Of a stretch of DNA of 5,025 nt, positions 1 to 5,025 are shown one piece after another. Position 1 is the first letter of the stretch. Each line of letters begins with the position of its first letter. This stretch comes from Bacteroidota bacterium (GTDB lineage Bacteria > Bacteroidota > Bacteroidia > Flavobacteriales > Flavobacteriaceae): contig JAEWLD010000117.1 in NCBI GenBank assembly GCA_023393485.1, positions 1 through 5,025 on the forward strand. Direction: 5' to 3'. The translations under genes and the position numbers were made by a program. The notes under the pieces were generated by a model. It saw nothing but the letters and a program-made list of their open reading frames with translations, made no database searches and had not been told where the DNA came from.

Positions 1-1016
1 GTATCAGATTTTACAACGACGGCGCTTATTGGAACGCCGATCACCTTTTCTTTACGCTTGGTGATGATATCGACTGTAGCCGTCATACCAGGTCTAAATG
101 GCGAGTAACCTGCCGGTTTACCTTCAACCAAATCCTGATACGATTCCTTTAAGATGCGAACCTTGACCTTAAAGTTTGTAACCTGATCTGCAGTCGTGGC
201 AGTTGCGGCCGAATTGGCAATGCTCGTAACAATGCCTTTAAATTCCTTTTTCAGATAAGCATCGACTTCAACTTTCGCCGAATCGCCGACACTGATCTTG
301 ACGATATCATTTTCATTGACATCGACTTCGACCTCCATATTGTCAAGGTTGGCGACGCGGAGAATTTCGGTTCCCGTCATTTGCTGCGTGCCCAAAACGC
401 GCTCGCCGAGTTCAACGCTGAGTACGGAAATAGTGCCGTCTGCCGGTGAATAAATCGTGGTACGGCCCAAATTGTCCTGCGCTTCCCTGACAGTTGCCGA
501 TGCGCTTTGCACGTTGTAATAAGCCGCTTGTTTGTTGGCCTGCGCAACTTCGTAAGCAGAAATTGCCTTGTCCCATTCAGATTTCGAGATGATTCCTTTT
601 TCAAACAAACCTTTGCTGCGCTCGTAACTCGCTTTGGCTTCTTTGAACTGCGCATCGGCCTGGCTCAATCCTGACTTGGTTTGCGAAAGTCCGGCAATGG
701 TTCTGTTCAGTCCTGAAGTATATAAATCGGGATTGATTTTGACCAGCAGATCGCCTTTTTTGACAGATTGGCCTTCTTTGACCGGCAAGGCAATGATTTC
801 GCCCGAAACCTCAGATGAGATTTTGACTTCAACTTCGGGCTGGACCTTGCCCGTTGCGGATACGGTTTCAATAATCGTGATCTCGTCTGCTTTGGCAATC
901 TCGACTTCCTTGCCCTCGTCTTTGCCGCCCATGACACCGGCTTTAGACAGAACAACGAGCAGGACAATGATCAGGACAAGCCCGCCAATGAGATAGTATA
1001 ACGTTTTCTTTGACAT
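1..1016 (-). CDS. Periplasmic adaptor (membrane-fusion) subunit of a tripartite efflux/export pump, HlyD/MacA-like, 3' end missing
   Basis: This protein should link an inner-membrane transporter to the TolC-like channel encoded just upstream. The frame is open from the ATG at 1016 to the window edge, giving 338 residues without a stop; a short C-terminal part is missing. Visible in order: an N-terminal membrane anchor (about residues 7-24), the first lipoyl half (about 63-97, with VKEGQSVKKGDLL), a coiled-coil hairpin rich in A, Q, E and K (about 101-183), the second lipoyl half (about 187-208, SPADGTI), and a beta-barrel region ending in RPGMTATVDI (308-317). The hairpin carries R133, L137 and S144, the R-x3-L-x6-S spacing known from TolC-binding tips of MacA and AcrA. 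Only 5 bp separate it from the tolC-like stop, so the two are cotranscribed; no Shine-Dalgarno is visible, as usual in Bacteroidetes. A MacB-type ABC partner is inferred from family gene order; an RND partner is the alternative. Confidence 0.93.
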   Translation of the reverse strand, partial: MSKKTLYYLIGGLVLIIVLLVVLSKAGVMGGKDEGKEVEIAKADEITIIETVSATGKVQPEVEVKISSEVSGEIIALPVKEGQSVKKGDLLVKINPDLYTSGLNRTIAGLSQTKSGLSQADAQFKEAKASYERSKGLFEKGIISKSEWDKAISAYEVAQANKQAAYYNVQSASATVREAQDNLGRTTIYSPADGTISVLSVELGERVLGTQQMTGTEILRVANLDNMEVEVDVNENDIVKISVGDSAKVEVDAYLKKEFKGIVTSIANSAATATTADQVTNFKVKVRILKESYQDLVEGKPAGYSPFRPGMTATVDIITKRKEKVIGVPISAVVVKSD

Positions 1017-1021
1017 GGTTT

Positions 1022-2458
1022 TTAATTTATGGTTATCGGGATGCCGAAGTAAAACTCGACCACTTTGACCCTGAAAATATAATCGTATTTGCTGCGCAAA
1101 AGTTCAGATTGCGCGTTGACAAATAGTGTCTGCGCCTGGTTGAACTCAAATGCGTTCATCATACCGACGGCCAGTTTTTCGCGAGCGTAATTGAACGCTT
1201 CCTGACGCGCTTCGAGCGCAACCAGTGCCGATTCGTACGCATTGAGCGCGCCTTTCGCATCGGTAAAAGCCTGATAAACGTTGCGCTCGAGATCGAGTTC
1301 GGCTTGTGAGAGTGCAATCTTCGAGCGCTCTTTGGCCACTTTGGCGCGTTCAACGCCGTTGCGGGCTGAGAATCCGTTTAAGATCGGAATGTTGAGCTGC
1401 AGTCCGAACGAATGCCCTTTATTGTCGCTGAACTGATCAAAAACCGGATCGGGCCTGCCTACAACCGGCAGCAAATTCGGACCTAAAACGTTTTGGCCCG
1501 TGCCTTCAACCTGGCCAATTACTGAAAACGGCGTATTTGGGTCGGGAATCACACCGACGACCTGATCGGCGTATGCGGCGCGCGTCGTAAAGCTGTAAAA
1601 CCCTTGAAGATTCGGCATATAATTTCCCCGTGCGATTTTGATGTCGCGCTCGGCGATTTCGAGATTGGTACGGGCGAGCTTCAGTTCAACGCGGGTTTCT
1701 TTGGCCTTGTCGTAAATTGAACGCGCGGTTTCGTTCATCGTGGCGCTTTCCATGATTTGATAATCGCGGTCTTCAACGTCGAAAGTTTCAAAATCATCGA
1801 GCTGGAGCATTTGTGCGAGACTGAGCTTTGAAATCAACAGCGCGTTCTCGGCGACGATTACCGCTTGCTTGCTCGTGGCTACTGTCGCTTTCATATCGAG
1901 CAGATCGCCGCGCGGCACTGAACCTGCATTGACAAATTCCTGGATTCTCTCCTGCTGTTTTTGGTTGATTGCCAATTGCTCACGCTGCACTTTGAGGTTT
2001 TCCTTGTTGAAAAGGATTTGCAGAAACGCATTGGCGACATTGAGCGAAATGTCGTCGCGGACTTTTGACAATTGGTATTGGGCAGCCAAAACTGAAAGAT
2101 ATGCACGTCGCATGCGGTTCTGGTTCTGCAGTCCTTTGTAAATATCGAATCCGACCTGAACGCCGGCCGATGTAAACTGCGTGGTCTGGTTTTCAAGCAA
2201 ACCTGTCGTGATATTCTGGTTCAAACCGATGTTCCAGGAATGTGACGCACTGGCATTGACAGACGGCAGGAAATTGCCAAAAGCATCTTTTTTGTCGATG
2301 GCGGCCAGGTTGGCGTCGAGGTCTGTGTTTTTTATTGTGATATTGTTCTTGAGCGCATACTGGACACATTCCATCAGCGTCCATTTCTTCGCTTCCTGTG
2401 CATATATTGACAGGCCGAAGAAAAGCGCGAGCGCTAAAAACCGGAAGTTCTTTTTCAT
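1022..2458 (-). CDS. TolC-family outer-membrane efflux protein
   Basis: This is the outer-membrane and periplasmic channel of the pump whose adaptor follows. The 478-residue protein is full length for the family. It starts with a signal peptide (MKK, hydrophobic core 7-18, likely cleavage after A20, leaving Q21). The mature start has WTLMECVQYALKNN (26-39), typical of Bacteroidetes TolC proteins. The two-fold internal repeat of OEP proteins is visible: GNFLPSVNAS (61-70) matches GNYMPNLQGF (278-287), and the strand-plus-helix start FDIYKGLQNQNR (104-115) matches IPILNGFSARNG (357-368). Long helices rich in A, Q, E, K and R fill the rest. The P/G/N-rich segment at about 295-345 lies between the second-repeat strands and is probably an extracellular loop. 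The protein ends in YFGIPITIN. The ATG at 2458 is the only start that keeps the signal peptide. The substrate cannot be inferred. Confidence 0.96.
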   Translation of the reverse strand: MKKNFRFLALALFFGLSIYAQEAKKWTLMECVQYALKNNITIKNTDLDANLAAIDKKDAFGNFLPSVNASASHSWNIGLNQNITTGLLENQTTQFTSAGVQVGFDIYKGLQNQNRMRRAYLSVLAAQYQLSKVRDDISLNVANAFLQILFNKENLKVQREQLAINQKQQERIQEFVNAGSVPRGDLLDMKATVATSKQAVIVAENALLISKLSLAQMLQLDDFETFDVEDRDYQIMESATMNETARSIYDKAKETRVELKLARTNLEIAERDIKIARGNYMPNLQGFYSFTTRAAYADQVVGVIPDPNTPFSVIGQVEGTGQNVLGPNLLPVVGRPDPVFDQFSDNKGHSFGLQLNIPILNGFSARNGVERAKVAKERSKIALSQAELDLERNVYQAFTDAKGALNAYESALVALEARQEAFNYAREKLAVGMMNAFEFNQAQTLFVNAQSELLRSKYDYIFRVKVVEFYFGIPITIN

Positions 2459-2479
2459 GTATTGAGGTCAAAAGCCAGA

Positions 2480-2487
2480 CAAATGTA
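2480..2487 (-). promoter_or_regulatory. Candidate -7 promoter box for the tolC-adaptor operon
   Basis: On the minus strand this reads TACATTTG, an exact match to the Bacteroidetes -7 consensus TAnnTTTG. It ends 21 bp before the ATG at 2458, which would give a leader of roughly 15-20 nt. No TTG or TTTG is found 17-23 bp upstream, so the -33 element is missing or degenerate. An 8-base match with five fixed positions can arise by chance, but its place just upstream of an operon start supports it. Confidence 0.45.
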
Positions 2488-2742
2488 GCGATATTTTGTA
2501 AGATTTTGTGGTGTCGCCAATCTTTTCAATCATCGCGATAGTACGGACAAGAGCAAAATTCGAAAAAATATTACCGCAAAACGGTTTGATGTTGATTCTA
2601 CAATCGGCGCGGCAGCCAAAAATTTTCGTGATAATTTAACATCTTACGCGGGAAGTCCACAATTTTGGCATCGCGCTTTTTTGTAGGGATGCATTCGCCC
2701 TTTCCCCATGAGTTCAAACTACAAAATTCCCAAATATTTTTA

Positions 2743-2774
2743 TTGCGGAAAACCCCTGCCATTTTATAAATTTG
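2743..2774 (+). promoter_or_regulatory. Candidate Bacteroidetes-type promoter for the DUF4403 gene
   Basis: TTG at 2743-2745 and TAAATTTG at 2767-2774 match the -33 (TTG) and -7 (TAnnTTTG) elements, with a 21-bp spacer inside the usual 17-23 bp range. The -7 box ends only 3 bp before the ATG at 2778, so transcription would begin at or very near the start codon. Either the mRNA is leaderless, or the match is fortuitous and the true promoter lies further upstream. Confidence 0.4.
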
Positions 2775-2777
2775 ACC

Positions 2778-4172
2778 ATGGCAAAATTCTATAACTTTTC
2801 GATTGGCTTTTTTGCGGTTCTGTTGTCAGGCTGTTCGTCGACGCAAAAAATCGATGCACTCAAACCCGAACCCGACAACGCCGCGCCGATTGCCTATGAA
2901 ACCGCAGTATCATACATCAACCTGCCGGTAACGATCAAACTCAAGGACATCGAAAACCAGACAAATAAATACATGACCGGCCTGATTTACGAAGACAACA
3001 AAATCGACGACGACGACATCGAGATGAAAATCTGGAAACAGGCGCCGATTGCCATCAGCAATGACAACGGAAAAATCAAGACCATTTTGCCCCTTAAAGC
3101 GTTCATTCGTTACAGGATCGGGACAGACAAGCTCGGGCTGGACATGTATTCTACGCGCGAGTTCAATCTCAATGGCACCGTAACGTTACTCAGCGCCGTA
3201 AACCTCGCCAATTGGAAACTCAATACGACTACTACATTGCAGTCGCTCGATTGGAAAGAAAGCCCGACGACAACGGTTTTCGGCAAGCAAGTGGCCATTA
3301 CTTATTTGATCAACCCGACAGTCAAACTGTTCAAGTCCAAAATCGAAAACAGCATTGACCAATCCATTGCAAAATCGATGGATTTCAAGCCGAACGTGCT
3401 TGACGCACTCGAAAAAATCGCAACGCCGTTTGAAATGAGCGAAGCCTATCAAAGCTGGCTGCGCATCGTCCCGATTGAATTGTATACGACCAACGCAAAA
3501 CTCACCAGGGACGCGATTTCAATGCAAATGGGCATGAAATGCAACATGGAAACGCTGATTGGCCAGAAACCGGCAGCAAAATTTGACCGCGACAAAATTG
3601 TGCTCAAACCAGTGTCTTCAATGCCAGACCATGTGACGGCGAACATCGTGGCGGTTTCAACATACGCCGATGCTTCTAAAATCATGACCAAGAATTTTGC
3701 GGGCCAGGAATTTTCGTCGGGCAAGCGCAAAGTGACCGTACAAAACGTCAACATCTGGCATAAAAACGGGAAAATGGTGATTGCTCTCGATTTGCTCGGC
3801 AGCGTAAATGGCACGATCTACCTCGCCGGATTTCCTCAGTATAACGCCGATACGAAGGAAATTTATTTTGACCGGCTTGATTACGCGCTTGAAACCAAAA
3901 GCACGGTTTTGCGCACGGCAAACTGGCTCGCACAGGGCGTAATTTTGAGAAAAATGCAGGAAAGCTGCCGTTATTCGATCAAACCGAATCTTGAAGAAGG
4001 CAAGCAGAATATTCTTACATACATGAAGAACTACTCGCCGATGTCAGGCGTTTTCGTCAACGGAACGATGCAGGAAATCCAATTCCAGAAAATCCAGCTG
4101 ACCAACAAGGCAATCGTCGCTTTTGTCAAGGTCGACGGCGATGTCAAGGTCACTGTCGACGGACTCAAATAA
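2778..4172 (+). CDS. DUF4403 family lipoprotein
   Basis: This is a 464-residue predicted lipoprotein of a Bacteroidetes-rich family with no established function. It has a short signal peptide with lipobox LSGC, so Cys19 should be lipidated, followed by a polar linker (about 20-45). The domain then opens with SYINLPVTIKLKDIENQTNK (45-64), followed by an acidic DDDDIEMKIWK (77-87), all typical of DUF4403. The body looks mainly beta-stranded. A recognisable C-terminal part runs from GTIYLAGFPQYNADTKEIYF (345-364) through an amphipathic helical stretch to about 420. I chose the ATG at 2778; a TTG two codons upstream (2772) is in frame, but it falls inside the candidate -7 box and adds nothing. 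No other Met precedes Cys19. Whether the protein faces the periplasm or the cell surface cannot be told. It is transcribed opposite to both neighbours. A lipid-binding (TULIP-like) fold is only a weak guess. Confidence 0.92.
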   Translation: MAKFYNFSIGFFAVLLSGCSSTQKIDALKPEPDNAAPIAYETAVSYINLPVTIKLKDIENQTNKYMTGLIYEDNKIDDDDIEMKIWKQAPIAISNDNGKIKTILPLKAFIRYRIGTDKLGLDMYSTREFNLNGTVTLLSAVNLANWKLNTTTTLQSLDWKESPTTTVFGKQVAITYLINPTVKLFKSKIENSIDQSIAKSMDFKPNVLDALEKIATPFEMSEAYQSWLRIVPIELYTTNAKLTRDAISMQMGMKCNMETLIGQKPAAKFDRDKIVLKPVSSMPDHVTANIVAVSTYADASKIMTKNFAGQEFSSGKRKVTVQNVNIWHKNGKMVIALDLLGSVNGTIYLAGFPQYNADTKEIYFDRLDYALETKSTVLRTANWLAQGVILRKMQESCRYSIKPNLEEGKQNILTYMKNYSPMSGVFVNGTMQEIQFQKIQLTNKAIVAFVKVDGDVKVTVDGLK

Positions 4173-4484
4173 TCAGCTTTTCTTTTTGCCTATTTGCGTG
4201 CGGTAAATGTAATAGCCAATGACCGCAACCAAGACGTACGGAATCGCCATCAGGTATACGATGCCATCATTGACCGCTTCGGCCTTTGATGCGTTGCCTT
4301 CGCCTTCGAGTGCGGCACGGCACATCGCGCACTGGGCGTTTGTGGAGAAGGAAAGAAGAAAGAAGAAGCAAGAAAGACAAAGGGTCAGGAACTTGCGGAC
4401 ATGACCATTTTTCCAAAAAGGCTTCGGGCCAATGGGAGCAAGTCTTTGTTCTTGCTTTTTTTCTTTTTTGTCTTTAATTCGCAT
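4173..4484 (-). CDS. Small CxxC-containing membrane protein, probable cytochrome-oxidase-linked factor
   Basis: This 103-residue protein has no function I can name; similar CAMCRA proteins occur beside DUF420 genes in flavobacteria, as I recall. Residues 1-31 are unusually long and basic for a signal peptide n-region, with a K/E/Q-rich stretch (4-13). A hydrophobic core follows (32-47), then a likely cleavage site near N49-A50-Q51. The exported part begins with C52-A-M-C55, then an acidic stretch (59-70), one transmembrane helix (about 75-94) and a KKK tail. The CxxC should lie outside the cytoplasmic membrane and might serve in thiol or copper chemistry; it lacks the His of a c-type haem site. 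Q51 before Cys52 argues against a lipobox. The ATG overlaps the end of the DUF420 gene by 11 bp, which suggests translational coupling. Residues 2-31 contain no ATG, GTG or TTG in frame, so the start is forced unless the sequence has an error. Confidence 0.8.
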   Translation of the reverse strand: MRIKDKKEKKQEQRLAPIGPKPFWKNGHVRKFLTLCLSCFFFLLSFSTNAQCAMCRAALEGEGNASKAEAVNDGIVYLMAIPYVLVAVIGYYIYRTQIGKKKS

Positions 4485-5025
4485 AATACGGCGATATCAT
4501 CAAATAAACAATAACGCCTGTAACGGCGACATACAACCAAAGCGGAAAAGCGATCTTCGCGATTTTTTTGTGCCTGTCAAAGCGTTCGGCCAATGCGCGC
4601 ACATACGTGACGAGAACCAGCGGAATAATCCCGATTGACAAAAAAATATGCGAAATCAAAATAATCGTATAAGTAAAGACCAACGGCAGGCCAACCGCGT
4701 TTTTTTCAGCTTCACTGCGAATGCCATCGTGGTTCGTGTCGGCAAAGACGGTTGATTCGGCGGTCATGTGATAGGCCATATACATAATCAGGAAAAGTAC
4801 CGAACAGACAATGGCCGATGTCATCAGTTTTCTGTGAAGTTCACGATTGCCGCGTCTGATAGCCATTACGCCGCGAACCAAAATAATCGCGGTAATACCG
4901 TTGATCGTGGCGTAAATCGGCGGCAGGAACGAAAGCGGTTCGACCTCAATGCCGAAATTCTTGAGCCTGACCGAGAACAATGCCGCGACAATCAGCGGAA
5001 TCGCGATCGAAACGATGATGATGAA
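4474..5025 (-). CDS. DUF420 family multi-pass membrane protein (CtaM-like), 5' end missing
   Basis: The frame is open to the right edge; 183 residues and the stop are visible, and only a short N-terminus with the start codon is missing. A TTG at 4980 in this frame would cut the first helix, so it is not the real start. Five transmembrane helices are visible (visible-residue numbering): about 1-19, 33-56, 67-87, 115-140 and 158-177. The basic loops RRGNRELHRK (57-66) and RALAERFDRHKK (143-154) fit the cytoplasmic side. Histidines 64, 86, 126 and 152 lie at or near helix ends and could bind metal or haem. The family includes CtaM/YozB of Firmicutes, reported to be needed for aa3-type oxidase function, so a role in haem-copper oxidase assembly is likely but inferred here. 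The loop between helices 3 and 4 contains an EF-hand-like acidic stretch (96-107). It is coupled to the downstream CxxC gene. Confidence 0.9.
   Translation of the reverse strand, partial: FIIIVSIAIPLIVAALFSVRLKNFGIEVEPLSFLPPIYATINGITAIILVRGVMAIRRGNRELHRKLMTSAIVCSVLFLIMYMAYHMTAESTVFADTNHDGIRSEAEKNAVGLPLVFTYTIILISHIFLSIGIIPLVLVTYVRALAERFDRHKKIAKIAFPLWLYVAVTGVIVYLMISPYYAN

Larger units (their letters stand above)
2459..2777. other. Divergent intergenic region between the tolC operon and the DUF4403 gene
   Basis: This 319-bp gap lies between two divergently transcribed genes. It is more A+T-rich than the flanking genes and holds one candidate promoter facing each way. I found no tRNA, no convincing hairpin with a T-run, no riboswitch-like structure and no regulator gene. 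The longest start-to-stop frame I noticed is a 26-codon one at 2689-2769 (plus), which has no support as a gene. An imperfect direct similarity (CAAAATTC followed by an A/T tract and CCGC or GCGG) occurs near 2554-2584 and 2722-2755; it may simply reflect base composition. Confidence 0.7.

Noticed and set aside
634..996. Open frame of 120 codons on the plus strand opposite the adaptor gene
   Set aside because: It is the antisense shadow of a well-supported adaptor gene and has no protein-like features of its own. Other antisense frames inside the tolC-like and DUF4403 genes were dropped for the same reason.
2554..2755. Imperfect direct repeat (CAAAATTC, A/T tract, CCGC or GCGG) at about 2554 and 2722
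   Set aside because: Only the 8-base core matches exactly; the rest needs gaps in A/T-rich sequence, so it is not supported as a regulatory repeat.
2689..2769. A 26-codon plus-strand frame (starts MHSPFPHEF) in the intergenic region
   Set aside because: It overlaps the candidate promoter of the DUF4403 gene, has no initiation signal and shows no recognisable motif; frames this short occur by chance.
2772..2777. TTG at 2772 as the start of the DUF4403 protein
   Set aside because: It adds only two residues, is a rarer start codon and lies within the candidate -7 box; the ATG at 2778 gives a complete lipoprotein signal peptide.
4131..4160. Two copies of the palindrome GTCGAC (4131-4136 and 4155-4160) as a possible terminator hairpin at the convergent junction
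   Set aside because: The stem would be only 6 bp with an 18-base loop, the pairing does not extend, and no T-run follows directly on either strand. It lies in coding sequence for a VDG-containing repeat.
4320..4331. CAMC in the small membrane protein as a c-type haem site or a lipobox
   Set aside because: A haem c site needs CxxCH, and Arg follows the second Cys here. A lipobox needs a small residue before the Cys, and Gln is found.

Overview
The window looks like chromosomal DNA from a member of the Bacteroidetes, most likely a flavobacterium. Four things point there: a DUF4403 lipoprotein, a TolC-family protein with the WTLxECVxYALxNN start typical of the phylum, a DUF420 membrane protein next to a small CxxC protein, and TAnnTTTG-type -7 promoter boxes with no Shine-Dalgarno sequences. 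By eye the G+C is in the mid-40s percent, high for the genus Flavobacterium. This is a judgement from gene types, not a database match.

Layout, left to right. Positions 1-1016 (minus) hold a membrane-fusion (HlyD/MacA-like) adaptor whose 3' end is cut by the window edge. Positions 1022-2458 (minus) hold the TolC-like outer-membrane factor, which lies 5 bp upstream of the adaptor in the same operon. Positions 2459-2777 are a divergent intergenic region with a candidate promoter facing each way. Positions 2778-4172 (plus) hold a DUF4403 lipoprotein. Its stop codon directly abuts the stop of a small CxxC membrane protein (4173-4484, minus). That gene overlaps by 11 bp the end of a DUF420 multi-pass membrane protein (4474-5025, minus), whose 5' end is cut by the window edge.

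Two functional blocks can be read. The first is a tripartite efflux or export system: outer-membrane channel plus periplasmic adaptor, with the inner-membrane pump (probably a MacB-type ABC transporter) expected just beyond position 1. The second is the tail of what is probably a cytochrome-oxidase maturation operon (DUF420 plus CxxC protein), with the rest expected beyond position 5025. The DUF4403 gene sits between them on the opposite strand and has no evident functional tie to either.

No RNA gene, mobile element, CRISPR array or obviously new system was seen. The points most worth a second look are an EF-hand-like acidic loop in the DUF420 protein, the coupled CxxC protein with its odd N-terminus, and a -7 box placed so close to the DUF4403 start that its mRNA may be leaderless.
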